Source: Sorex araneus (taxonomy: Eukaryota > Chordata > Mammalia > Eulipotyphla > Soricidae). From it: DNA of 64,000 bases. The notes under the pieces were generated by a model that saw nothing but the letters and a program-made list of their open reading frames with translations, did not search any database and was not told the origin of the DNA. Shown one piece after another: positions 11,849 through 27,062 of this stretch; the first letter of the stretch is position 1, and every line of letters begins with the position of its first letter. The stretch is from positions 98,006,734-98,070,733 of the forward strand of contig NC_073302.1 in the NCBI RefSeq assembly GCF_027595985.1, given 5' to 3'. Both the position numbers and the translations under genes were made by a program.

Positions 11849-11984
11849 ATGTAAAGAATACTATAACATGTTTGGGACTATATCTGATATTAACTTTTAA
11901 ATTTAAACATTAACATAAAATCCTATGGGAGTAGTTAGAGTTTAAAATCAATGGACTAACTATAATAATCTGAGTCCTATTTGT

Positions 11985-12122
11985 TTTAGGTCACACCCAG
12001 AGGTGTGCTGGACTTTTGGTTCTGCACTGAGGGGTCATTTCTGATGAGGCACAGGCAGGAAAGCATAAGTGCCAGGGATCGAACCAAGCATCCTACCTGC
12101 AATGCTATCCCTGGGGCCCAAC
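11985..12122 (-). mobile_element. SOR SINE, old copy
   Basis: Antisense (TAGGTCACACCCAGAGGTGT, TCTGCACTGAGGGGTCATTT, GCCAGGGATCGAACC). Confidence 0.75.
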
Positions 12123-12284
12123 ACTGATTAATCCTAGAGGTGCTTACTATTGTTAATACATTTATGGAAATTTAGAAAATATTTATATTTAACCTGCATT
12201 CGAATATGCTGTTTAAATTAATGTAAATAAAGAAGGCAATTGTGTTGCTCTTCACTGGATACTTACTCTCTCGAAGTGATCTCT

Positions 12285-12510
12285 GAAAAACTAATGTGGA
12301 AAACTTGAGCATCTGCATCGTTCTCATACTGATGAAAGGTTCCAAGCCAGGCTGCCTAGGAAGAAACCCCTCACTTCCACAAGATTATATCGACCGAAGC
12401 AGCCCGACAACTAGTGCTCCATGGAGTGGAGAGGAACTGTCAGTCCCACAGCAAAGGAGGTCATTAATGAAGTCATCAAAGCCAGCTATCTGCCACCTCA
12501 CTAAACAGGC
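12285..12510 (+). pseudogene. Possible processed pseudogene of an unidentified gene
   Basis: One plus-strand frame reads protein-like for about 70 codons, including KLEHLHRSHTDERF, RLPRKKPLTSTRLYRPKQ and, after an in-frame stop, TAKEVINEVIKASYLPPH followed by TAA at about 12,505. Basic and low-complexity-free, unlike the surroundings. I do not recognise the source protein; no poly(A) tail is evident. It could also be a chance frame or a conserved non-coding element. Confidence 0.35.
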
Positions 12511-12604
12511 AAGTACCATTAGTCAACCCCGTGGCATAATGGCAAATGTTCCAATGTTTGCAAAAGTACTTAGGCAAATGATGCTTCAGTTCTGTTATAG
12601 CTAA

Positions 12605-13206
12605 GGGACTGTAGAATGGATTAAATTACTTAAAAGGAGTAAAGGTTTTTCTTCTGAGACAGAGCATGTCTTCTTTTTTCTTTCTACCAAGCTCAAATTT
12701 TATTTTATTTTATTTATTTTATTGAAATTCTAGATTTATAATATGCTTGCTGGTGGTTTCCAAAAATAAATGGGTGATTTTTTAAAATCATATAAACTCC
12801 AAGGTTAAGTAAGTTGAAATTTTAGTGTTTTTTAAAAAAATTTTATTATTTTTAATTTTCATAACATTAACTCCTTTAATGTTATTAGAAGGTACAAGCA
12901 CAATTTCTGCATGTTACAATTAGCCACAGAAAATACATATTCCTGAATCCTACAAACACAAAATTAATAATGTAAGAAGTGAGTAGGATTAACTTTGAAG
13001 CTAAAACCCATGTTTATTCATGCTTTCCTCTGAAATTCTGATAGAATACACTTTCTTGGACGAATATTTAGTGAGATCTGCTAAGATGACTGAGTAACAG
13101 GTGCTGCCAGGTTTAAATATAAAAATAATGCAATGAAAAGGAATAAAAGTCTTCTGAAAATGGGACACAATTTTGTAGGTCTCATAAGGTACATAAAAAG
13201 CATTTT
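12605..13206. other. AT-rich intron
   Basis: No gene or recognised repeat. Confidence 0.65.
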
Positions 13207-13221
13207 AAAATGCTGATACTT

Positions 13222-13394
13222 GGGGCTGGAGCAATAGCACAGCGGGTAGGGCGTTTGCCTTGCACGCGGCCGACCCGGGTTCGATTCCCAGCATCCCATA
13301 TGGTCCCCTGAGCACCGCCAGGAGTAATTCCTGAGTGCAGAGCCAGGAGTAACCCCTGTGCATCGCCAGGTGTGACCCAAAAAGCAAAAAAAAA
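13222..13394 (+). mobile_element. SOR SINE, poly(A) type, young copy
   Basis: Near-consensus: A box TAGCACAGCGGGTAGGGC, B box GGTTCGATTCC, body CCTGAGCACCGCCAGGAGTA, pure A tail. Flanked by AAAATGCTGATACTT at 13207-13221 and 13395-13409. Few substitutions imply recent activity. Confidence 0.96.
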
Positions 13395-13489
13395 AAAATG
13401 CTGATACTTTACAAAAAATGTTCATACTCATAAAATTAGAGATAGAAACGTATCAAAAAACAGCTATAAGGATAGAGAAGGATGTGTGA

Positions 13490-13925
13490 CATACTAGAGC
13501 TGGCATTATAATAAAAAATGCAATATGCTGGAATAAAGACAGATCTGCAGACCAATGGAACATAATTGAGAGTCTTGAATTAAACCTCAAGACTTATGAG
13601 CAGTTAATCTATGATTGGAGGTGAAGCAAACTAAATATTTTAAATAAATGTTGTTGGAAACCTGGACAAACATTTAAAAACAAAAGTTAGAACCATACCT
13701 CACACTATTCACAAAAGTAAACTCAGAGTGAATTACAGACATTGAGATTAGATAGAATCCATAAAATAATTTATAAAAAAAGTCAGCAGAACTCTCCAGA
13801 AAACTGACCACAGAGGTGCCTTCAAAGACAACAAAAAATAAGACTAGAGCAAATTAAAAATCATCTTCACAGCAAAAGAAACTCAAACTAAATTAAAATG
13901 ACACCCTATTGAATGAGAGATTGCA
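13490..13925 (+). mobile_element. L1 ORF2 fragment, old
   Basis: Conceptual translation follows the L1 ORF2 region after the RT domain (a TD-QTNGT-like stretch for the usual DQW motif, then TLFTKVNSE and DIEIR), broken by stops. 13,926-14,153 may be further diverged L1. Confidence 0.7.
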
Positions 13926-14168
13926 TTCCACCACTAAGCCACATTCCAGTCTACAAACTTTTTTTAAACAATTATGTCTTCTCATATTTCTTCATGATTT
14001 TTATTGGGAACCTATCCCACCTTCGTTTTTACAGATTATTGGTATGCCCCTGTTAAAACTTAACTACCAAATTCCCTAGACTCTTTTCATATTTCTATAA
14101 TGCTCCATATTATCATAAAACAGGATTATTTTTATTCTTTCTGAATTTTCTTTAGAAACACATGTGTA

Positions 14169-14348
14169 GGGGCCGGAGCGATAGCACAGCGGATAGAGCG
14201 TCTGCCTTGCACGCGGCCGACCCGGGTTCAATCCCCGGCATCCCATATGGTGCCCCAAGCACTGCCAGGAGCAATTCCTGAGTGCAAAGCCAGGAGTAAC
14301 CCCTGAGCATTGCTGGGTGTGACCCAAAAAGCAAAAAAAAAAAAAAAA
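14169..14348 (+). mobile_element. SOR SINE, poly(A) type, young copy
   Basis: Near-consensus copy with an A17 or longer tail. Flanked by AGAAACACATGTGTA at 14154-14168 and 14349-14363. Confidence 0.96.
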
Positions 14349-14363
14349 AGAAACACATGTGTA

Positions 14364-16838
<2,475 letters not shown>

Positions 16839-16849
16839 CTAGAATCAAA

Positions 16850-18320
16850 CAGTGTTCTACGTATAGCCGCAAACCAAGAAATTAGCCAGTAATCTAGACG
16901 TGCTCTCTATGAGACCACCATGTCCCCTGGGACCATTTAGTTAGATGCATCCATGTGATCATGATCTTCCAAACCTGGAAAAAATAGCAGGAATATTTAA
17001 CAATGTTAGGGCACCCACCTTGGGATTCCTTATGTTTTATGCTAGTGGAGAAGGAGAGGACTTTGATGGTAAAGATAACAAAGAATAAATGCAAACATTC
17101 GTCTGAATTTCCTGTCTCCTTAATAGATTTTTTTTTGTTTAATTAAGCAATTGATAGTTGCTTGATAATTCTTTGCTTTGATGAATAATTTTTCATTTGT
17201 TCAACTGGAGTACACAAAACCAAATCTTAAATATTTGATAAAACTACATACTCATATACAGATTGGCAATATCAACCTAGAAGCTAAACTGTGCTTTGAG
17301 GAGAAAATTCTTGGTATTATGTACACATAGTATTAAACACAGGAGATCTCTGATTTTATTTTTTGTTTTATAATGACCCAATTTTTTTTCTAAATATTCA
17401 TCCTTGAGCATGTATTAATTATGGATCTCCAAAAATTAATTATGGATCTCCAAAAATAAAGTTACCTTTTAATTATAAAGCCCAATAATACCTCTTTAAA
17501 CACACCATAAAAAGCAGAGTAATTATTCATATAAATAAATACTGTGTCTAATTTTCATTGTCAGGTAGAAGAAAGACAGATGAGAATGGATGAGTATATT
17601 CAAGTCAAATGAATAGCATAATAGAAGAAAGTTGGAATTTTATAAAATAAATGTTTTTAAATAGGCACCCAAACATAATGAAGTAGATACCAGGTTTTTG
17701 GTAAGAAAATAGTTCAAACTACACTTCTGCCTTAATTATTGCTTGATTAACTTCTTAGTAACAGATTTTTCTCATGCAAAAGATCTTATGTGAAAAAGCT
17801 TATTCAATTGACCTACCATTATCAGCATGATATCAACTATGCAAATGTTTTCTATATCAAACATATATATACACATATGTATATATGCATCACACAATCT
17901 GTTCTGTTATTAAATTTCCAAGGGCATTCTGTGGCTAGGTGGTGAGACAAAAAATTCTCTGACAATCTACTCAACTCTCTAGAGTCTACAAAGTAATTAC
18001 CGACTCTTGTAATAAAATTCACAGTAATCAGTTTTCTATCTATGATTCAGGAAAAATTTTCACCTTGTAGAAACCTAAATGTCTGGAAGTCTGAATATTT
18101 GGCAGTACCCTTCCACACATAAATTTACTAATGCCTTTGAGGAAAGAAGAAATCTTGCTGCAAGTTGCCTCAAGAAGTTTCTAGCACAGTGTATAAAGGA
18201 AACTGAAGGTTAGTGAGTTTGGTTATTTAAAGGGTTGCATAAGAGACTGTTATCATCTTAGCCAGTAAAGGACTGGTTTAATATGACTAGAGCTTATCTA
18301 AATGTCATCTTTAAAAGAGT
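16850..18320. other. AT-rich, repeat-poor intron
   Basis: Nothing recognised except a short ATATATAC/GTATAT simple repeat near 17,868-17,888. Confidence 0.65.
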
Positions 18321-18324
18321 AATA

Positions 18325-18485
18325 TTTCTGAAAGGATAGAGCAGCAGGTAAGTTACTTTCCTTACATGCAGTCAACCTGGATTCGATCCCACTGCAGAGG
18401 AATTTTTGAGCAGTTCCAGAGTGATCCCTGAGCACACAGTCACAAGCAAAGCCTAAGTATAGTCAGTATGTAGCCAAATAATAGG
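18325..18485 (+). mobile_element. SOR SINE, old copy
   Basis: Head GATAGAGCAGCAGGTAAG, B box GGATTCGATCCC, body GTTCCAGAGTGATCCCTGAG. A second, weaker SINE-like stretch follows at about 18,565-18,700. Confidence 0.7.
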
Positions 18486-18700
18486 CCAACACCAAAATGA
18501 GGTGACATTTTTTCAGGATGTTTCTTTAAAAATCATGATGTTTTTTCAAAAATACTGTCACAACCATGACTGAAATGACTCAGAAATCATGTGGGAGGCC
18601 CCAGGTTCTTTACCACATGACTGGACCCCCAGTACTGCCTGAGATGAGCCTCAAAACCCCCAAGGGTCACCAGTGAGCTCCCAAACAAACAAACCTGGCT

Positions 18701-19394
18701 TTCAAAACTCATCAGATATAAAAAAAAAACAAAATTAACATGATCAGAATTACATTTTTAATCATTTTTATCCTCAGTTTCACTATTGCTTTCGACGGTT
18801 TCCTATGGCAACAGAGAAAGGCTGCTTCTGCATTATGCCTAATAAAATTTAAAAAATACTCATAAAATAACTAAATGTTCCAATGTAACAAGTTGTTTGA
18901 CAAAACTTAGGATGGACTATTTTAATGTGGAATTTCACAGATAAGGGGGAGGGGAGGAAGGCTAATATTCACTTGCTAGTTGGGAAATTACATTAATATT
19001 CTCTAGTTTTTCCTTCTCTTTGCTAAAACCAGAGTGAAATTTCTGTAGAAAATAAGCAGAAATGTCTGAAGTAAAAGGAACAGTGTCTGATTTTTATAAC
19101 ATCTCCTAAATATAATGGTTAGAGTGTTAGTAAAAATTTTTGTAGAAAATGAGAATTTTTATTATATTAAAGTTCTAAAGTAATATGAGAAATTACATAT
19201 GGTCGATCATACTGATAAATTGGACATCATTCCCATAAATTTTATTTATTTATTTTTTTCCCATAAATTTTAGATAAAATTTAACTTAGCTCATATTTTA
19301 GGCTATATAATAAGAATATTACATTGAAATATTGTCTTCCTATAATGGATTAAATGGATTAATGGATTAAATTTTATTAATATTTATTCAACAT
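18701..19394. other. AT-rich intron
   Basis: Nothing recognised. Confidence 0.65.
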
Positions 19395-19404
19395 GAGAAG
19401 CAAA

Positions 19405-19576
19405 GGGGCTGGAGTGAGAGCACAGCAGGTAGGTCATTTGCCTTGTACACGGCCGACCTGGATTCAATTCCCAGCATCACACACATATGGTACACCGAGT
19501 ACTGCCAGGAGTTATTCCTGAGTGCATGGGCCAGGAGTAACCCCTGTGCATTTCTGGATGTGCCACAAACAGCAAA

Positions 19577-19615
<39 letters not shown>
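19405..19615 (+). mobile_element. SOR SINE with GA-repeat tail
   Basis: SOR head and body; the tail is AAAGAGAGAGA expanded to about 45 bp instead of poly(A). Flanked by GAGAAGCAAAGG at 19395-19406 and 19616-19627. Confidence 0.92.
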
Positions 19616-19619
<4 letters not shown>

Positions 19620-19627
19620 AGCAAAGG

Positions 19628-21381
19628 CTAATCAGTATTGAGTAACAGAGGAGTGCAATAATGTACACTAATAGTTATAATCATTGTGTTTTATTAAGTA
19701 CTTATGCAGCAGGCATTCATTCATTAGCTCATTTAACAAATATTTATTGCATGCCTATCACAGAGTATATATAGAGGATCCTGTTAAAAAGAATTTATAT
19801 GTTAGTTGCAATATAAAATTATTGAGAAGATGTGACTGCTACACAACTCAATGTAGGAAAAGAGTAGTCTAGTGGATAATTATTCTGGATAATGGATTAT
19901 ACAAATCTCACAAATATGTACATAAAAATTCAGGTAAGTAATAATGTGGTTTGTTAGTATTGGTGAGATTTAAAATGGATAGTAATATACACAGGTAATG
20001 AATCTGCAAGTAGAATAAACTATACCTGCTTGTGAGTAGTATAGTGAAGAGTAACATTGGTCAATTCATAGACTATTAGTCTAAAATACTAGTGTATTTT
20101 GGCACTATTAATGGAAACTGCATAAATGTATGCAAACAGATAAGGGGCACAGTAATATTCAAATTTTTGGAACATAAATAATTTGAGCTACTCGTGTAAT
20201 AAAGAAACTTGGATATAAAAGATTAGACCTACAAGTATATTTTAGGTAAGAAAGGTCATGAATAAATTAAAATTTTGGAATGAATATAAACAACTAGTAA
20301 GAAAAAGGAAATGATGTTGAATAGAAAGCTCAGGCTGTTAAGAAATAGAGATTAAGGAAGGTAAACCAACAAAAAAAAGAGAAAGTTAGACCGTGCAGTA
20401 TGTACAATGAACAAGATCCAAAGGAAAAGCTGTTATACTATATTCACTGGCACACACAGACTTCATACTGAATGCATAAAGTGCATCCAACCACCTAATA
20501 GTATGTTCTATGTTTACCTGTGTCTGCATCTGTGGTATGTATATTCCATTATCCTCAAAACAATCCTGAAATGTAGGAACTATTTTATTATCTTCATTTT
20601 ATAAATAACAATTGAGTTCAATACATATGAAACCATTGAAAGTTGATTAACTTAGATTTACTATCTAGGCTAAGTTATGCCATAAGTTCTTTTTTCAAGA
20701 TCCCTGCCTTATTACCTTTTCTAGAAGAGAAATATTTAGAAAGTCCATGGAAAATAAGAGGTACCACTTAAACATCAGAAATATCTATTGTTAGAGAATA
20801 TATTCATGCCTTGAAAACATGAGGATGGAGAACACTCCAGGTTAAAAGATGAGTCAGCAGACAGAAGGTACAAATGGGACAATTACCTAATACAAGTTTA
20901 TTTATATTGTCCTATTGTCCTGGCTAGATTATGGCCTGCCAAATTGTAAATGCTTCAAAATATCCTTTGGTTAGACACAATGCTCACAGCTGTTTATATT
21001 AGTTACAAAGCTCAGATAGCTGGAAAGTACAGTTTAAAATGAATTGACTAAGAAATGTGACAGAATTGTGCTTAATTGTTTATTATAAGGTTTAACAACA
21101 TTATTATATACACTTTCAAAATATAAGAAATTAATAGGGTATAATAAACTAGTAGAGAATACTAGTAAAAAATACATTAGCATCTTGCCATTGTCTAATA
21201 AGTGCTTATTGAATTCTATATCAAGTACTCTTATAAGCTACAAGGATGCATTTATGGCCAGTGGAAAAATAAATCCATGTTCTTGCAAAACCTATAATCT
21301 AAGGAGTTTTCCAGACACTTAACAAGATAAAGAATTAAAATATTGCTTTCTGCACAATAATAAGATTCCAGAGAAATAATA
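19628..21381. other. AT-rich intron
   Basis: Nothing recognised on either strand. Confidence 0.65.
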
Positions 21382-21565
21382 GGGGCCAGAGATAGTCTAC
21401 TGAATAAGGTGCTTGTCTTGCATGCGGTGGATCTGGACTTAACCATTAGCAACACAGATGGTCCCTCCATCACCACCAGAAGTGGTCCTTCAGCACAGAG
21501 CTCGGAATATGCCTGAACCATCATTGCCCGCAATGACTCAAAACCAAAAGATACATAAATAAAAA
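21382..21565 (+). mobile_element. SOR SINE, old copy
   Basis: Head GGGGCCAGAGATAGTCTACT, TTGTCTTGCATGCGGTGGAT, body CATCACCACCAGAAGTGGTC, tail CATAAATAAAAAG. Confidence 0.85.
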
Positions 21566-21749
21566 GAGGGAAGTAGTTCAGCAAGAACTTAGAAGCAGTA
21601 GAAATGTATGGAATTGTTTATAACATAGTGAAAGATGCATAAATTGAAAAACAAAGATTTGAGTAAATACCTTACAAGACAAGACAGGGCATGAATCCTG
21701 TATATACCGAAGAAAAGAATATTACAAGTCAAGGTAAAAACAAATCTCT

Positions 21750-21902
21750 AGGGGAAGGGTGGGAAAAGGGGGTATACCTGGGATTATTGGTGGTGGGGAA
21801 TATGCAGTGGTGGAGGGATGGGTGCTTGATCATTTTGTGACTGTAACCCAAACATGAAAGCTTGTAACTATCTCACGGTGATTCAATAGAATTAAAAAAA
21901 AA
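21750..21902 (+). mobile_element. 5'-truncated L1 (3'UTR only)
   Basis: G-rich L1 3'UTR start, then TTGGTGGTGGGGAATATGCA, GGTGGAGGGATGGGTG, CTCACGGTGATTCAATAGAA and an A tail. Flanked by AAATCTCT at 21742-21749 and 21903-21910. Confidence 0.88.
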
Positions 21903-22319
21903 AAATCTCTGAGGCCGATTCCTGCTTAGCGTGTGTCAGGTGAGCAAGGAGACCCCTGATCCAGGGCGGGTTTTTGAAAATGGAAACAGGAGAGGTGAGG
22001 ATACAGGAAGAATAGGATATTCCGGCCTTCATTTTCAACGCTGTCTTTGACTGTTCTTGTCCCTCTCTCCATCCCCTCCCTTCTTCTCCTGCAGCTGCTG
22101 CAATGACCTGGGTCACACAGGTGCCTGGGGATGGTGCTTGGGAAGCTTGTGCGCTGGCACCTATGCAAACTGGGGTCACACCTCTGTTGCTGTTGTTTGG
22201 GAGGGGCTGGACTTACTCCCGGCTCTGTGGGAGGTCATTGTTTGCGTGTTCAGGGACCATGGGTGGTACTTTAGTTGAGGCACAGAGCTGTAGTTCTTAA
22301 AGGAGCCCTCCGTAGCGAA

Positions 22320-22640
22320 AATTGTCAAATGTCTCAGAGCCAGGTGTGAGTCAAAGGCCGGGTGGGAGGCGCCAAGGGGCTGGGGGCACTCGAGGGTCGG
22401 GGGCGCCTTGCACCGCCAAAACGGAATCTTAGAAAGACTTGGAAACTGCGGAGAATGACTTTCAGGAAGAGTTTTTAACACGGGAGGTTGAACATTTTAA
22501 TAAAAATAAGGGCGCAAAGGCAGAACCTCCAGGCAATTGGGCGGGCGAGAGCTGCGGAGACTCGCGGGCACGGCAGGGGGTCGGAGGAGCGCGGGGCAGG
22601 CACGCGTGGGGCTGAACGCAAGCAACAGGCTGCACGAGTC
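22320..22640. promoter_or_regulatory. Small CpG-rich block inside the presumed GRM5 first intron
   Basis: A GC-rich island about 300 bp long (GGTCGGGGGCGCC, GGGCGGGCGAGAGC, GCGCGGGGCAGGCACGCG) stands out in AT-rich intron, about 5.5 kb upstream of the coding exon. It could be an alternative promoter or first exon for GRM5, or a GC-rich repeat remnant. No coding frame is convincing. Confidence 0.4.
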
Positions 22641-23515
22641 CTGCTGGGCATAACTCAGTGACGTGAAGGCAAAAGCAAAATAAAAGAATCAGTTAAAACA
22701 CTACTGTCAGGATCAAGCAAAAAAATGTCACAGTGAGATGGTGAAAAATGTGGATGAGTAGATTTGGGTGGCTATAATAGAAATTCCACCTTGAAATATC
22801 AACTTTTAGATATAAATTATAAATTCAAGAAGGGATATTAAATATGCAGCTGAATAGAAGCCTGGACTTCTGGAGGGAGGTCTGCTCAGGAAGGAGACAC
22901 ATAGTTGGAAATTGCATACTCTTTTCTGGGTGAACCTTGACTGACTGAAATCACTAAGAAAGAGAAAATAGAAATGAAACTACTTTTAGAAACTAAGTCC
23001 TAGGAAATTCCTATGTATAAGTGCCCAAAAGGGAAAAAACAATAGCAAAGGAGTCTGAAATACTCCTTAATAGAAACTTTCTTTAATAAAGCATGTGTGT
23101 GGTAGGAGGAGAAATACAATTTGGAGAATGCACAATATATTAAAGAATAATTAAAAGAATATATTATTTTATTTCTGAAGAAATTATGAATGTATCTGCA
23201 TGCATATACATAGTCTAAAAACATGCTCAATGATATCCATAGTTTGTTCTCTATGTGGTGGGAATGTACATTTTTCATTTCCTCTATGCCTCGATATTTT
23301 AGAAATGTTTAAGTGTGCTACCAGATATGTACATATTATTTTGTAATATTCATTAAAGTATCAGTCTTAATTTCTAGCCCAGCTTCCCTTATGGTCTCAT
23401 TTTCCCTCAATTTTTGCTTCCAAGATGGATGTCTGGTCAAGTTAAATTGCTATAAGGGTATATACTCATTTGCAACAGAGGTTTAATCCACACATTTTTA
23501 GTTGTTCATTGCTAT
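22641..23515. other. AT-rich intron
   Basis: Nothing recognised. The segment 22,100-22,300 just before the CpG block resembles a very old antisense SINE (GGGGTCACACCTCTGTTGCTG, repeated near 23,782). Confidence 0.5.
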
Positions 23516-23517
23516 TG

Positions 23518-23680
23518 TTTTGTTCTCTTTTGGGGTCAGGGCTTACTTTTGGCTCTGGGCTCAGGAATCACTTCCGGTGGGGCTCAGGCATGCCATAGGG
23601 GTGTTGAAAACTGAACCTGAGTGGGCCACATGCCAGTAAATGCCCTCCCCACTGCCCTCTGTCTCAGCCCTCCCCCTCGC
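23518..23680 (-). mobile_element. SOR SINE, poly(A) type, diverged
   Basis: Antisense TTTTGGGGTCAGGGCTTAC, GGCTCAGGAATCACTTCC, GCCCTCCCCACTGC. Confidence 0.85.
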
Positions 23681-23689
23681 GCCATTTCT

Positions 23690-26600
23690 GACTCCTGACA
23701 GTTTGTGGTTCCCATCATCTCTCTCTCACAGCTCTTAAGAACATGGGCCTGTAGTTCTGTGGACCTAGTTTTAAATCCTGACTGGGGTCACACCTCTGTT
23801 GCTGACATTGTCATTTGTTCAGTTTGCCCTTGGTCACTTGGTATCTTTGAGTCACAGGCCTTTATTGGTAATTGGAATGGCTATTTTATCTAACTTGAGG
23901 AGTTTTAAATAGACTGAGTGCGATAATATTTTCAGATGGTCCCTCTGTAAAAATCTTCCCAGAGCCCTCATTATGCTAGATATGCTTTTTTTACTAAACT
24001 CACATGACATCTTTTTATTCATATTTTCTTGCCGTATTTGTTTTTTGCTAAACTAAAATTATGAGGCTCTCTAGTAAATGTCTTGATTGGGTTTCAAGGT
24101 TAGTATCCCCTTGCCTCAGACTGCAATATTGAAAACTGGCTAATAAAAACATTTCCATTTTCAATGAATCAGGCAACTGAGATCCTCCAAAAGAGAAACA
24201 GGGACTAACATTGGTATACGGAGGAAATTAGTACTTGCCATGGTGGTTTCAACACATTATAGAAATAATATTAAATTACTGAAGTTCAGTTCAGTTGGCA
24301 TCCATAGAGATTATCCCATTGACAGAAGCATGAGATCAGAAACCATCAGAATATCCTCTCAAATCCCAGACTTAATGACATTGTACTATTTGATATCTCA
24401 TCTACTATTTTCTGAGTATGTAATCTTTCACGTGTACTTAATAACAAAGGTATTTCAAGTGTGAAAACTGTATTTCACTCTCTCCTAAATAATATAGAGT
24501 ATCACAAAGAATACATTGTGATATTATCTAATATTGATGATGGAACAGCAACAGTAAAAATTTTTATGGATAGCTTATCATATGTTGGGTCGTAGGCTTA
24601 GGCTTTCATATACAATCTTCTTATAATAAAAATCTCTAAGATAAATAATTTCATTTAAATATGAGAACCAGAGGCACATAAAATGAATAGATTACTAAGA
24701 TTCCAGATCACTAAAAGTAGAATCAAGGTTCAAATTTAGATCACCTATTTATTTTAACAGTTACATAGTATTCAATTGTCCCCTAGTTTATATTTGGATT
24801 GTTTATAGGTTTTAAATTTAGATTGCTTATAGATTGATATTCTATTATAACATCATACTTTACTTACCTTTGAATATAGGAAAATTCATAATATTTCTGA
24901 TAATTTTTTTTCATTTTACAATAAAATTAATTTTTTAAAGATGGCATTCATTTCATTTTCAATCCTTTTGATTTTTTTTCTCTTTATTCTTATCAATTCT
25001 GAGTATCACATAATATTCTTTTTTCAGGACCTACCACAAATATTCTGCTTTTATACAAGTTAATGAGAGCAACTGTTTCTCCTTAGCAATCTGGCCATTT
25101 AATTCATCCATTCAATTGACTAGAGTCTAAAGAAAAAGGAAAGGATAACACTAATACCACATTTCTATGTTTCCAGGTTCTGGTCTTTTTTCATTATTAA
25201 TCAGTTCACCCTAAAGCAAAATTTACTGTTGAAAATATCTGGATATCACTAATTAATATATCAAAAAAAGAACTAGACTCTCTTGCAGAATAAATGATTT
25301 TCCTCTAGGGTGTAATTCTAGTATGGTAGGGATCATAACTTTATAGGAAAATAAATGAGATGCCTGCTATACATATGATAGTCTAATATAATTATAGAAA
25401 AACTTCAAAATGTTATAGCTGTTAATTTAATAATATGGATATCTTTAATTCAATTCAAAAGTGATGAAATAAAAGTTTTACATATAGTTCAATTTATAAT
25501 GTATTGTTTGTTCAAGTCCCAGATTTAAAAGCACTATGTTTTATAATATTATATCTCAGTTTATTTCATAATATAATTAATATCTACTGCGCTATAGAAA
25601 ATAGACATATATACAAAATATTTTCTGAAGGTGATACTATAGTCTTACATTAAACCCTAAATGAATATTAAGGGGAAATACAGCTGAACAGAATTTGCCA
25701 TAAACATCAAGTTACACTGTAACCAGATTCATAGGTCATATTGTCTTTTATTTTCAACAATCTTCTCAAACTGATCATCTTTCTGGCACAGATGTCTCTT
25801 ATATAACTTAATCCTCACACAAGCAAATCACATAGCTCAGAACATCAACATTAAAATATTCCTTTGCCTAAGCAATAGACTTATCACAAATAGCCAGGGA
25901 TGTCAATATTTTATGTCATGGATAAATTTGATACAACTTTCTGAAAAATGTGCATCTCATAGATAAGAGAGTCTAAAGTTCAGTAATAGGAAGAGCTTTA
26001 TAATTTCAGCAATATGCCATTATTCTATCTCAGAGACAAACCTTGGGACCAGTAAAGTCCAGCACCACCTCCACTTAGTGCAGCACCAAAATATTCATAT
26101 TTTATTTGAAACCTCCATAAATTAAAATGTCCACAAAATGATGTTTTTAAAAGTAAAATTTGTAAGTTAATATATTAAGTTTCTCCTGTAAAATAAAATT
26201 AAAATCTTTAAATCATTGAAGCCATTTAAACAACTGATTTAGTATACCAGAAATATCCCAAACAGCCTTCTCAGCAAAGCAATAAAATATGGTATAATCT
26301 ACTGTGAACTAGTCTCACATTAATTATCAATCATAGACTCTAAGCTTCCACCCCCCCATTTTGCAATCTCTACTTTATTATTTATGTCATCTCTCTAAAG
26401 GTCATATAAAATTATTTGGATATTATATTACATATTATTAACTTATTGAAAGTGTAGTTTTCTATTTTTAATTCCATTTTAGTTATGAACTTATTTCTAA
26501 TATAAGTTGAGTGTTTACATAATTTTTGACCATTATTTAACATAAGTACCACAATGACCCTATGAGGTAGGTATGATTACTACATTCTTTAAATAATTCT

Positions 26601-26934
26601 GGAAATTGAGGTTTAGAAATGAACACTAATGCTAGGATTCTCAAATCTATAACAAACAGCATATTCAGGAAAGGAAACCACTCTCCTAGTTGGTCCACAC
26701 AACCACAATTAAATGGCAAACTCTGTTTTCTTTGTTTGCTTTGTTCTTGTGTGGAAGCTTTCAGTTGGTTTGTTAAATCTTATTCACTGATTGTAAAACA
26801 TACTGGACGCTGCTTTCAATTCAATTATTAGGTAACATCAATCAGCTACATTCGAAATTCAAATAAAACACTAATTAAATTTAGGTAGCAGTATTTCCTA
26901 CAATCATTTAATCATTTCCATCAAGATTTCTTCT
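23690..26934. other. Long AT-rich intron stretch
   Basis: More than 3 kb with no recognised repeat or gene. Frames are short and lack protein-like composition. Confidence 0.65.
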
Positions 26935-27062
26935 GGGGCTGGAGTGATAGCACAGCAGGTAGGGTGTTTGCCTGGCTGACCCTGGTAGGAGTAATTCCTG
27001 AGTACAGAGCCAGGAGTAACCCCTGTGCATCGCCAGGTGTGACCCAAAAAGAAAAAAAAAAA
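26935..27062 (+). mobile_element. SOR SINE with internal deletion
   Basis: The head reads to GTTTGCC, then jumps to TAGGAGTAATTCCTGAG. About 50 bp including the B box and the CATCCCATATGG segment are missing. The rest, including CAGGTGTGACCCAAAAAG and the A tail, is intact. AAGATTT occurs on both sides. Confidence 0.9.

Noticed and set aside
13205-13387. Recurrent peptide LFGSHLAMHRGYSWLCTQELLLAVL in many places
   Set aside because: Antisense translation of the SOR SINE, present wherever a copy lies.
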